Source: Planctomycetaceae bacterium
GTDB taxonomy: Bacteria; Planctomycetota; UBA1135; GCA-002686595
Direction of reading: 5' to 3'
DNA length: 9,924 nucleotides
NCBI GenBank assembly: GCA_013360535.1
Contig: JABWBL010000130.1
Location: forward strand, 1 to 9,924
Below are positions 1-6,737 of the stretch, piece after piece. The position numbers and the translations under genes are program-made. Below the pieces are notes generated by a model, which was not told the DNA's origin, did not search any database, and was given only the letters and a program-made list of their open reading frames with translations. Within the stretch, counting starts at the first letter, position 1; every line of letters starts with the position of its first letter.

Positions 1-1279
1 TCTGCTTGGCGAGCTGCTTCACCTCGTTGGCGACGACGGCGAAGCCCTTGCCCGCCTCGCCGGCGCGCGCGGACTCGATCGTCGCGTTGAGCGCGAGCAG
101 GTTGGTCTGGGCCGCGATCTCGGTGATGGTCTTGATCACCTTGCCGATCTCGCGGCTGGAGTCGCCGAGCTTGATGACGGTCTCGTTGGTCCGCCGCGAG
201 GTGGCGACGGCGCTGCTCGCGACCTTCGCGGCATCGGCGGTGCTGCCGGAGATCGAGCGGATGCTCGCTCCCATCTCCTCGATCGCGCTCGCGACCGTCT
301 GGTTGTTGCGTGCGAGCTGCTCGGAGGCGGCAGCGACGCTGCGGGCCTGATCGCTGGAGCGCTCGGCGTTGCTCGAGATGGTTCCGGTCACTTGCGTGAG
401 CTCACCGGCGCTGCCCGAGAGCTTGTGGGCCGTGGCGCGCACCTGCTCGACGATGCGCTCGTTGCGCTGGCGGCACAGCACCTGCGCCGTGACGTCGAGC
501 GCGAACTTGACGACCTTCACGGGCTTGCCCGAGGCGTCGAAGATCGGGTTGTACGTGGCCTGGATCCAGATCTCGCGCCCGCCCTTGGCGATGCGCTGGT
601 ACTCGCCGGACTGGAAGCGTCCCGCGCCGAGCTCCGCCCAGAAGCGCTGGTATTCCGGCCTCTCGCGCTCGCTGGGCGCGACGAACATGCGGTGGTGCTG
701 CCCGACGATCTCCGCGCTCGAATAGCCCAGCGCGTTGCAGAAGTTCTCGTTGGCCGAACGGATCGTGCCGTCGAGCTCGAACTCGATCACCGCCATCGAC
801 TTCGAGATCGCGGAGAGCTGGCCCTGGGATTCGGCCGAGCGCTGCTTCTGCGCGGTGATGTCGCTCGCGAACTTGATCACCTTGTACGGGCGCCCGCCGG
901 CGTCCAGCACGGGGTTGTACGTGGCCTGGATCCAGATCTCGCGCCCGCCCTTGGCGATGCGGCGGAACTCGCCGGACTGGAAGCGGCCGCTGGCGAGGTC
1001 GGCCCAGAACTGGCGGTAGGCCGAGCTCGTGCGTTCGGCGGGATCGACGAACAGCGAGTGGTGCCGGCCGACGATCTCGTCCGGCGCGTAGCCGAGCGCA
1101 CTGCAGAAGTTGGCGTTCGCTTCGCGGATGGTGCCATCGAGCTCGAACTCGATCACCGCGAGGGAGCGGTGCAGCGCCGCAAGCTCGGCGCGGGTCGCAT
1201 CAGCTTCGTGGGCGAGCTCGGAACGGACGGGCAGCGCGGCCGGCGCTGCGCCGATCCCTGAAGAGACGGGGGTCTGCAT
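1..1279 (-). CDS. Soluble PAS-PAS methyl-accepting chemotaxis protein (3' end beyond the left edge)
   Basis: This is a cytoplasmic chemoreceptor that would pass PAS-sensed signals (redox, oxygen or a small ligand) to a CheA/CheW array. I translated it from the ATG at 1279; 426 codons are visible. Residues 1-37 are a variable leader. PAS1 spans about 38-143 and PAS2 about 160-265; both carry IEFELDGTI, a GYxxxEIVG element and [13 protein letters not shown], offset by exactly 122 residues, so they arose by internal duplication. A helical MCP domain starts near 270 and includes the hairpin tip [20 protein letters not shown] (387-406) followed by [20 protein letters not shown]. No membrane segment is present. 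The architecture resembles Pseudomonas BdlA, the biofilm-dispersion receptor; that is a family comparison, not an assignment. The broken paralogue suggests about 100 further residues lie outside the window. No Shine-Dalgarno precedes the ATG. The ligand and any PAS cofactor are unknown. Confidence 0.93.
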   Translation of the reverse strand, partial: MQTPVSSGIGAAPAALPVRSELAHEADATRAELAALHRSLAVIEFELDGTIREANANFCSALGYAPDEIVGRHHSLFVDPAERTSSAYRQFWADLASGRFQSGEFRRIAKGGREIWIQATYNPVLDAGGRPYKVIKFASDITAQKQRSAESQGQLSAISKSMAVIEFELDGTIRSANENFCNALGYSSAEIVGQHHRMFVAPSERERPEYQRFWAELGAGRFQSGEYQRIAKGGREIWIQATYNPIFDASGKPVKVVKFALDVTAQVLCRQRNERIVEQVRATAHKLSGSAGELTQVTGTISSNAERSSDQARSVAAASEQLARNNQTVASAIEEMGASIRSISGSTADAAKVASSAVATSRRTNETVIKLGDSSREIGKVIKTITEIAAQTNLLALNATIESARAGEAGKGFAVVANEVKQLAKQ

Positions 1280-1324
1280 GGTGGGGTCCGGGGTAGGAGT
1301 GCGAGGTCGGAGTCACGACTCGCG

Positions 1325-1352
1325 TTTCGTACGTCCCCCGTACGCAACTTGA
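1325..1352 (-). promoter_or_regulatory. Putative promoter of the intact receptor gene, TCAAG-N18-CGAAA with internal dyad
   Basis: Reading the minus strand, GGGTCAAG (TCAAG at 1352-1348) is followed after 18 bases by CGAAA (1329-1325), 45 nt before the start codon. The same two boxes at the same spacing precede the paralogous receptor gene. They resemble a flagellar sigma-28 promoter (TCAAG/TAAA and GCCGATAA), but the spacing is about 2 nt longer than the E. coli consensus. An inverted repeat CGTACG-N5-CGTACG (1328-1344) sits between and partly on the boxes and could be an operator. Assigning a sigma factor is inference. Confidence 0.4.
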
Positions 1353-1374
1353 CCCAGACTCGCCTACGCCGTCG

Positions 1375-1405
1375 AAAACGTCCGGAAGGCCCCCGAGGGC
1401 CCTCC
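1375..1405 (-). terminator. Candidate intrinsic terminator after the broken receptor gene
   Basis: On the minus strand, GGAGGGCC (1405-1398), a 6-nt loop and GGCCTTCC (1391-1384) form an 8-bp stem with one G-U pair. TTTT follows at 1378-1375, five bases after the stem. It lies 54 nt past the stop codon of the upstream receptor pseudogene and before the putative promoter of the next gene. The T-run is short and offset, so this is a moderate call. Confidence 0.42.
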
Positions 1406-1458
1406 CGCCGCGGCGAGCTGGCCCCCGGACCTGCCCCGACAGGGGTCGCGCGAGCTCG

Positions 1459-3014
1459 TCAGGACTGGACCAGCGCCGCGAGGTCGCTGGCGAGCTTGCT
1501 CAGGTCGCGGACCGAGGCCTGCGTCGAGCGCACGCCATCCGCCGTGCTCTCGGCCGAGCTCGCGACGGTCGAGATGCCCTGCGCGATCTCCTCACCCGCA
1601 CGCACCGCTTCGGTGATGTTGCGCGACATCTCGGACGTGACCGCCGTCTGCTCCTCGACCGCGCCGGCGATCGAGGTCTGGATCGAGTTGATCTCGTCGA
1701 TGATGCGGACGATCTGCGCGATCGCCTGCACCGCGGACTTGGTGTCGGCCTGGATCGTCTCGATGCGCCGCGCGATGTCCTCGCTGGCTTGCGCGCTCTG
1801 CTTGGCGAGCTGCTTCACCTCGTTGGCGACGACGGCGAAGCCCTTGCCCGCCTCGCCGGCGCGCGCGGACTCGATCGTCGCGTTGAGCGCGAGCAGATGG
1901 TCTTGATCACCTTGCCGATCTCGCGGCTGGAGTCGCCGAGCTTCGACACGGTCTCGTTGGTCTGGCGCGAGATGCCGACGGCCTCGGTCGCGACCTTGGC
2001 GGCCTCCGACGTGCTCGAGGAGATCGACTGGATGCTCGCCCCCATCTGCTCGATCGCGCTCGCGACGGTCTGGTTGTTGCGCGAGACCTGCTCGGCGGAG
2101 AGCGACGCGCTGCGAGCCTGATGGCTCGAATCCTCGGCGTTGGCCGCGATGCGCGCCGTGACTTCGGAGAGCCCGAGCGACGTGCTCGAGAGCTGCTTCG
2201 AGGCCTCGCGCACACGCTCGACGATCAGCTGGTTGCGGCGGCGGCTGGTGATGTCGTTGGCGAACTTGACGACCTTCACAGGCTTGCCGGATGCGTCGAG
2301 GATCGGGTTGTAGGTCGCCTCGATCCACACCTCGCGGCCGCCCTTGCCGAGGCGCCGGAACTCGCCCGCGCGGAACTAGCCTTGCCCGAGCTCGCGCCAG
2401 AAGCGCTGGTACTCCGCGCCAGCACGCTCGGCGGGATCGACGAACAGCGAGTGGTGGCGCCCGCGGATCTCGTCGAGCGTGTACCCGATCGCGCGGCAGA
2501 AGTTCTCGTTGGCCGTGCGGATCGTGCCGTCGAGCTCGAACTCGATCACCGCCATCGACTTCGAGATCGCGTCCAGCTGGCCCTTCCAGTCGGCCGCACG
2601 CTGCCTCTGCTCCGTGACGTCGCTCGCGAACTTGACGACCTTGTAGGGCCGGCCGTCGCGGTCGAGGACCGGGTTGTACGTCGCCTCGATCCAGATCTCG
2701 CGCCCGCCCTTGGCGATGCGGCGGAACTGGCCCGACTTGAACTGGCCGGATGCGAGGTCCTGCCAGAAGCGCTTGTAGGCCACGCTCGTGCGCTCGGTCT
2801 CGTCGACGAACAGCGAGTGGTGGCGACCCGCGATCTCGCTCGCCGCGTAGCCGACCGTGCGGCAGAAGTTCTCGTTCGCGTGGCGGATCGTGCCGTCGAG
2901 CTCGAACTCGATCACCGCCAGCGAGCGCTCGAGCGCGGCGAGCTCGCCGGTCGCCGAGGCGCAGTCGTTGGTGCGGTCGTTGGAGGGAACGAGGGACGGA
3001 ACGGAGTTCGACAT
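1459..3014 (-). pseudogene. Broken PAS-PAS chemoreceptor gene (nonsense codon plus 25-bp deletion)
   Basis: This is a paralogue of the neighbouring receptor, in the same order PAS-PAS-MCP and without membrane segments. Translation from the ATG at 3014 gives 212 residues: leader, complete PAS1 and the first half of PAS2. It ends at TAG (2378-2376), where the equivalent codon in its own PAS1 is CAG (Gln) and in the neighbour's PAS domains Arg. The frame stays open after the TAG ([20 protein letters not shown] and the first MCP helix) until about 1897. There 25 bp matching positions 101-125 of the intact copy are missing between 1896 and 1897. The loss removes TEIAAQTN of the hairpin tip and shifts the frame. 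The rest ([20 protein letters not shown] onward) continues in another frame to TGA at 1461-1459. Restoring 25 bp gives exactly 527 codons. The remaining sequence is well conserved, so inactivation looks recent. A PAS-only 212-residue product could still be made. No Shine-Dalgarno is visible. Confidence 0.88.
1797..1943 (-). repeat. 147-bp tract identical to the neighbouring receptor gene, interrupted by the 25-bp deletion
   Basis: Positions 1797-1896 match 1-100 base for base, and 1897-1943 match 126-172 base for base. The only difference across the tract is the absence here of the 25 bp at 101-125. The tract encodes the receptor hairpin tip, the most conserved part of MCPs. Identity at silent sites nevertheless suggests recent duplication or gene conversion. 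The left-hand copy may extend beyond the window edge. Confidence 0.9.
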
Positions 3015-3136
3015 GAGGGGAGGCGCATCTGGCAAGAGCCGCGGACGGATCGGTACGGATCGCCCGCGGTGTCTCGAGCCGACGATCCCCGGCGCTGGAT
3101 GCGGCATCGTGAGTAGCCGCGCGCTCGGGCCCCACT

Positions 3137-3164
3137 TTTCGGGCCGAACGGCACGTTCGCTTGA
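3137..3164 (-). promoter_or_regulatory. Putative promoter of the broken receptor gene, TCAAG-N18-CGAAA with internal dyad
   Basis: On the minus strand, GGGTCAAG (TCAAG at 3164-3160) and CCCGAAAAG (CGAAA at 3141-3137) are separated by 18 bases, the same spacing as upstream of the intact paralogue. A perfect inverted repeat CGAACG-TGC-CGTTCG (3159-3145) fills most of the spacer. The boxes lie about 122 nt before the start codon, so the leader would be long. A sigma-28-like reading is inference; common descent of the paralogous upstream regions could also explain the match. Confidence 0.38.
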
Positions 3165-3273
3165 CCCGCGACGTTCGCCACGGGCCGTTTCCAGAAACTC
3201 GCACGCGGTCGCGCCGGCGCGAGGCGTCGATTTCGCCTTTCCGGCAGTTTCTCCGGGCGAATTTGGCGTTCGG

Positions 3274-5079
3274 CTAGAGCTCCGCCAGCGTGGAGGTGCG
3301 ACCGCGGTTCTGCTCACGCAGCCACTCGAGCAATGGCTGGAAGTACTCGACCATCGCCTTGGCGGAGAGGTCGGAGCCGGTCGCCTCGCGCAGCATCACG
3401 CGCCAGTCGCCGCTCGCACCCGGCTCGAGCAGACCCTGAAGGAACTTCCCGACCTCGCGCGAGCCGTAGTAGTTCGTGTCGCGTGGGTCCTGATGCAGGA
3501 GCTCGGTCGCGATGTGCTGGTGGAGCTGGAACAGCAGCACGAAGCTGAGCGCGTAGTCGTAGTAGCCCGCCGGGTCGTCGTTGATGTGCGTCTTCGTCGC
3601 GGCGTCGCAGTACTCCTCGCCGCGCGGCGCCGGCGGCGCGATGCCCTGGTAGCGGGACGCGAGCTCCCACCAGCGCGCGTTCCAGCGTTCGGGTGCCAGC
3701 TCGCCGTGGTAGAGCTCCTTCTCGAACGAGAACATCGTTCCGGTCGACCACGGGATGAACACGACGTAGTTGAGCGCCTCGCGCAGGAGCAGCTGCATCG
3801 GATCCGCCGCCTGATCGCCGGTCTCGAGCCCGATCGAGCGCACGAAACGCGGCTGCATCGCCGCGAGCCCCATCAGCGAGCCGACGGCCTCGTGGTACGC
3901 GCGGTTCGCGCCCTCGCGCAGGAGCGGCGGAACGCGCGGGTTGGTGTAGCTCAGGTAGTAGTAGATGTGGCCGAGCTCGTGGTGCGTGGTCTCGTACCAC
4001 TCGGCATTCGGCTCGACGCTCATCAGCGAGCGCACGTCGTGGTCGAGGTCCATGTGCCACGCGGAAGCGTGCGTGTTCTTCTTCCACGCCGCGCCCTGCG
4101 GCAGCGGGTAGAGCGACGAACGCTCCCAGAAGACCTGAGGCAGCGACTCGAAGCCGAGGCTGGTGTAGAAGCGCTCGGCCTGCTGCACGAGCCACTCGGG
4201 CGACTTCTGCGCGAGCGCGGCGTCGAGGTCGAAGCCCTGCACGTCGACGAGGCTCGACCAGTCCTGCCCCCAGCGGTTGGGCAGCCAGTGCGCGGGAATC
4301 TGCTCGGGAACCGGCTGGCCGTAGCGCTCCGCGAGGCGATGGCGCGCCCAGGTGTGCAGCTCGCGGTACAGGGGCCGCAGGTCGCGGTTGATCTGCTCGA
4401 TCGTGGCCGCCATCTCCTCCGTGGTCATGCCGTACTCGCTGACCATGTAGGAGAAGTAGTCGCGGTAGCCCAGCCCGCGCACGACCTCGTTGCGCAGGCG
4501 CCGCAGCTCGACGAGCCCGGGCCGCAGGCCGATTCCGACTTCCTTCGAGGCCTCCCAGATCGCGCGGCGCCGCGTGAGGTCCCGCTCGCTCTTGAGGCCG
4601 TTGTCGATGTCGTTCGCGCTCAGTTCCTTGCCGTCGAGCCGGAAGGCGAAGCCGTAGAGCTTCTCCACCTGCGCGGTCTCGGCCTTGATGCGTTCCTTGA
4701 CGAGCTCCGGCTGCGTCTGCGGGCTGGCGGCTGCCTTGAAAAGCACCGCTTCGAGCTGCTTCGCCTGGATCGGCTCGAGCAGCTCGCGCCGGGTGAGCAA
4801 CCTGCGCGCGGTCTCGATGTTCGCGACGCTGCCGGTGAAGGCCGCCGTCGCTTCCTCTGCGGCCTGCGTGCGCTCCGCGTTGGTCGTGTCGCCCTCGACG
4901 ATGTGCGTCTGCGACGCCCACTGCGCCTCGCTCGAAGCGGTGTAGAGCTTCACGTAGGTCGCGCTGTAGCGCTCGAGGAACGCACGCGCCTCGGCGCGAG
5001 CGGCCGCTGCCTCGTCCGAGGGTCGCGTGGCGCAGGCGGAGAGCAACACGAGCGACAGTCCGAGGGTGGAGAGCTTCAT
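3274..5079 (-). CDS. M2-family (ACE-like) zinc peptidyl-dipeptidase lipoprotein
   Basis: A 601-residue zinc metallopeptidase of family M2, whose members remove C-terminal dipeptides from peptides (dipeptidyl carboxypeptidase). The start at 5079 is chosen because it gives a signal peptide, MKLSTLGLSLVLL, ending in lipobox LSAC (13-16). The mature protein would be lipidated on Cys16 and, with Ala at +2, probably sent to the outer membrane. The zinc site is HELGH (367-371) with the third ligand Glu397 in LREGANRAYHEA. THASAW places His337 exactly 30 residues before the HELGH, as His353 is in human testis ACE. KTHIND (Lys496, His498) and Tyr506/Tyr509 match the ACE substrate-binding Lys511, His513, Tyr520 and Tyr523. 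Length fits a single-domain ACE homologue. The ACE chloride-ligand Arg522 appears to be Asp508. It lies upstream of the receptor pseudogene on the same strand and diverges from pilT. No Shine-Dalgarno is visible. Physiological substrate is unknown; peptide scavenging is likely. Confidence 0.95.
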   Translation of the reverse strand: MKLSTLGLSLVLLSACATRPSDEAAAARAEARAFLERYSATYVKLYTASSEAQWASQTHIVEGDTTNAERTQAAEEATAAFTGSVANIETARRLLTRRELLEPIQAKQLEAVLFKAAASPQTQPELVKERIKAETAQVEKLYGFAFRLDGKELSANDIDNGLKSERDLTRRRAIWEASKEVGIGLRPGLVELRRLRNEVVRGLGYRDYFSYMVSEYGMTTEEMAATIEQINRDLRPLYRELHTWARHRLAERYGQPVPEQIPAHWLPNRWGQDWSSLVDVQGFDLDAALAQKSPEWLVQQAERFYTSLGFESLPQVFWERSSLYPLPQGAAWKKNTHASAWHMDLDHDVRSLMSVEPNAEWYETTHHELGHIYYYLSYTNPRVPPLLREGANRAYHEAVGSLMGLAAMQPRFVRSIGLETGDQAADPMQLLLREALNYVVFIPWSTGTMFSFEKELYHGELAPERWNARWWELASRYQGIAPPAPRGEEYCDAATKTHINDDPAGYYDYALSFVLLFQLHQHIATELLHQDPRDTNYYGSREVGKFLQGLLEPGASGDWRVMLREATGSDLSAKAMVEYFQPLLEWLREQNRGRTSTLAEL

Positions 5080-5099
5080 CGCCGCGCAGACTAGCGGCG
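5080..5099 (-). other. GC hairpin abutting the start codon of the M2 peptidase gene
   Basis: On the minus strand CGCCGC (5099-5094), an 8-nt loop and GCGGCG (5085-5080) can pair into a 6-bp all-GC stem that ends directly before the ATG at 5079. It occupies the place where a ribosome binding site would be, and no Shine-Dalgarno is seen. It could limit translation, or be chance in GC-rich DNA. Confidence 0.3.
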
Positions 5100-5151
5100 C
5101 CCCCACGTGCTGTCAGGCCGGGCTGAAAGGCGCAGGAAAATCCTTCGACGC

Positions 5152-5179
5152 TCAAGCCGCGCCCCCGCTCCTTTCGAGA
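5152..5179 (+). promoter_or_regulatory. Putative pilT promoter, TCAAG-N18-CGAGA
   Basis: TCAAG (5152-5156) is followed after 18 bases by CGAGA (5175-5179), about 70 nt before the pilT start codon. The spacing is identical to the TCAAG-N18-CGAAA elements upstream of both receptor genes, although the second box differs by one base and GGG does not precede TCAAG. No clear TTGACA/TATAAT promoter is visible in this 170-bp divergent intergenic region. The call rests on similarity to the other two elements and is weak by itself. Confidence 0.3.
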
Positions 5180-5193
5180 ACGGGCAAGTTCCT

Positions 5194-5205
5194 GGGGCGC
5201 GCCCC
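5194..5205. promoter_or_regulatory. 12-bp perfect palindrome in the pilT leader
   Basis: GGGGCGCGCCCC reads the same on both strands and lies between the putative pilT promoter and the pilT start. It could be a regulator half-site pair or part of a leader structure; a chance GC palindrome is also possible. Confidence 0.22.
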
Positions 5206-5249
5206 TTCGGTCGCCCCGTGTCCCGTTTCCCACGCACAGAGCACTCCGC

Positions 5250-6728
5250 ATGGCCTGGATCGACTCGCTGTTCCAGCAGATGGTGGCCGCAGGCGCCTCC
5301 GACCTCCACATGACCAGCGGCCTGCGGCCGTACTTCCGAGCCTCCGGCGACGTGACGCCGATCGACGGCTGTCCCGAGCTCGCCGCCGAGCAGCTGCGGC
5401 AGGTGCTCTACGAGATCACTCCCGAGCGCAACCGGCTCGAGTTCGAGGAATGCAGCGACACGGACTTCGCCTACGACGTGCCGGGGCTCGCGCGCTTCCG
5501 CGCCAACCTGTTCATGGACCGCAACGGACCGGGCGCGGTGTTCCGTCAGATCCCGAGCGAGGTCCTGACGGCGCAGCAGCTCAACCTGCCGAAGGCCTGC
5601 CTCGACCTGTGCATGCTCTCCAAGGGCCTCGTGGTCGTCACGGGCCCGACCGGCAGCGGCAAGTCGACCACGCTCGCGGCGATGATCGACCACATCAACA
5701 AGACACGCACGGACCACATCATCACGATCGAGGACCCGATCGAGTTCGTGCACAAGCAGCAGAAGTGCCTGATCAACCAGCGTGAGGTCCACCGCCACAC
5801 GAAGTCGTTCAAGCGCGCGCTGCGTGCGGCGCTGCGCGAGGACCCCGACATCGTGCTGGTCGGCGAGATGCGCGACCTCGAGACGATCGAGATCGCGATC
5901 GAGACCGCGGAGACCGGCCACCTCGTGTTCGGCACGCTGCACACCAACACGGCGGCGACGACCGTCGACCGCATCATCGACCAGTTCCCCGCCGACCGGC
6001 AGAACCAGATCCGCACGATGCTGGCGAGCTCGCTCAAGGGCGTGATCGCGCAGACGCTCTGCAAGAAGAAGCCCAAGGGCCGCGCGGCCGCGCTCGAGGT
6101 GCTGATCGTGAACACCGCCGTCGCGGCCAACATCCGCGAAGGCAAGACGCACGGCATCATCTCGGCCATGCAGATGGGCGGGAAGCTCGGCATGAAGCTG
6201 CTCAACGATTCGCTGCTCGAGCTCGTGAAAGCCGGCACCGTCGAGGCGAACGAGGCCTACGTCAAGGCCGTCAACAAGGAAGACCTGCTCACCAAGTTCC
6301 AGGCCAACGGCATCACCATCGACCTCGCGCGGCACGGTGAGACGAGCGAGCCCGCACCCGCGGCGACGGCTGCACCCGCGCCTGTGGCCTCCGGCATCCA
6401 GCACACTCCGCGCCCGAGCATTTCCGGCGGTTCGCTCGGCCTGAAACCCTCGACGCCCGCTGCGGCGCCGGCGACTTCAGGCCCCTCGATCTCCGGACCC
6501 GCGAGCGCAAACCCGTCGATCTCTGGCCCCTCGATCTCGGGCCCCGCTCCGAAGGCGCCCACGGTGCCGAAGGCTCCGAGCGCTCCGCAGCCGGTTCCGC
6601 GCGCGCCCATCCCTGCCGCGCCGACGACTCCGGCTGCGCCCGCAGCGGAGACGGCGAGCACCGGCACACCCGAGAAGAAGGCCTGGACCGATCCGTTCGA
6701 GCAGTTCAAGCGCCAGCGACCGGGTTGA
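5250..6728 (+). CDS. pilT: Type IV pilus retraction ATPase PilT with a long Pro/Ala-rich C-terminal tail
   Basis: A hexameric cytoplasmic AAA-like ATPase that powers pilus retraction for twitching motility and DNA or surface interactions. The N-terminal domain (1-105) opens with the PilT-typical ASDLHMTSGLRPYFR (16-30). The ATPase core has Walker A GPTGSGKST (132-140), Asp box IITIEDPIEF (157-166), Walker B DIVLVGEMRD (200-209, catalytic Glu206) and His box GHLVFGTLHTNTA (223-235). The retraction motif AIRNLIRE appears as AVAANIRE (290-297), followed by GKTHGIISAMQMGGKLGM, which favours PilT over the assembly ATPase PilB. The usual family length of roughly 345-370 residues is exceeded: residues 366-492 are a low-complexity Pro/Ala/Ser tail with four PSISG repeats, ending in DPFEQFKRQRPG. 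The start ATG agrees with the family N-terminus. No Shine-Dalgarno is visible. It is divergent from the M2 peptidase gene and convergent with the STT3-like gene; no other pilus genes are in the window. Confidence 0.96.
   Translation: MAWIDSLFQQMVAAGASDLHMTSGLRPYFRASGDVTPIDGCPELAAEQLRQVLYEITPERNRLEFEECSDTDFAYDVPGLARFRANLFMDRNGPGAVFRQIPSEVLTAQQLNLPKACLDLCMLSKGLVVVTGPTGSGKSTTLAAMIDHINKTRTDHIITIEDPIEFVHKQQKCLINQREVHRHTKSFKRALRAALREDPDIVLVGEMRDLETIEIAIETAETGHLVFGTLHTNTAATTVDRIIDQFPADRQNQIRTMLASSLKGVIAQTLCKKKPKGRAAALEVLIVNTAVAANIREGKTHGIISAMQMGGKLGMKLLNDSLLELVKAGTVEANEAYVKAVNKEDLLTKFQANGITIDLARHGETSEPAPAATAAPAPVASGIQHTPRPSISGGSLGLKPSTPAAAPATSGPSISGPASANPSISGPSISGPAPKAPTVPKAPSAPQPVPRAPIPAAPTTPAAPAAETASTGTPEKKAWTDPFEQFKRQRPG
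6414..6542 (+). repeat. PSISG pentapeptide repeats in the PilT tail
   Basis: Four copies of Pro-Ser-Ile-Ser-Gly occur at residues 389-393, 412-416, 422-426 and 427-431 of PilT; three are followed by Pro. The repeats use differing codons (for example ATT TCC, ATC TCC, ATC TCG), which argues against a fresh slippage expansion and for some retention at protein level. The surrounding tail is rich in Pro and Ala and is expected to be disordered. Confidence 0.85.
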
Positions 6729-6736
6729 TCCGGTCG
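6717..6736. terminator. Perfect 7-bp inverted repeat at the pilT / STT3-like convergence
   Basis: CGACCGG (6717-6723), loop GTTGAT (6724-6729) and CCGGTCG (6730-6736) form a perfect stem that spans the pilT stop codon (TGA 6726-6728, in the loop) and fills most of the 9-bp gap to the stop of the opposing gene (6740-6738). It would fold in both transcripts. No T-run follows on either strand, so it is not a classical intrinsic terminator; a bidirectional pause or mRNA end-protecting hairpin is possible. Confidence 0.4.
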
Positions 6737-6737
6737 G

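Noticed and set aside
1339..1356. Sigma-54 promoter (GG-N10-GC) upstream of the intact receptor
   Set aside because: The GG and GC elements in CTGGGTCAAGTTGCG are about 2 nt too close for the -24/-12 pattern.
1890..1900. Programmed frameshift at the receptor hairpin tip
   Set aside because: There is no slippery heptamer, and eight conserved codons are physically missing, so shifting frame would not restore a normal receptor.
2376..2378. TAG in the broken receptor as a recoded (pyrrolysine or readthrough) codon
   Set aside because: A second lesion, the frameshifting deletion, lies downstream, and the codon is a one-base change from the CAG in the sister PAS domain. Decay is the simpler explanation.
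1898..3204. The upstream part of a 581-codon minus-strand frame ending at 1459
   Set aside because: Only its C-terminal part (below about 1897) is receptor sequence. Upstream it runs out of frame through the PAS domains, Arg-rich and without motifs, because of the 25-bp deletion.
3232..3261. Hairpin after the M2 peptidase stop as an intrinsic terminator (TTCGCC / GGCGAA arms)
   Set aside because: The 6-bp stem encloses an 18-nt loop and no T-run follows on the minus strand; too weak to call.
2857..5094. A 745-codon open frame on the plus strand opposite the M2 peptidase and receptor genes
   Set aside because: It is antisense to a well-supported peptidase with a complete active site. Its product is Arg/Val/Leu/Glu-biased with no motif; such frames arise from the strong GC third-position bias.
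3314..5311. A 665-codon minus-strand frame overlapping the M2 peptidase gene
   Set aside because: It is the +1 shadow of the peptidase frame, very rich in Arg/Ala, without any recognisable domain.
5027..5785. Plus-strand frame of 252 codons overlapping the pilT start
   Set aside because: It runs in another frame over the pilT N-terminal coding region and antisense over the peptidase signal peptide; composition is Arg/Ala biased and no domain is visible.
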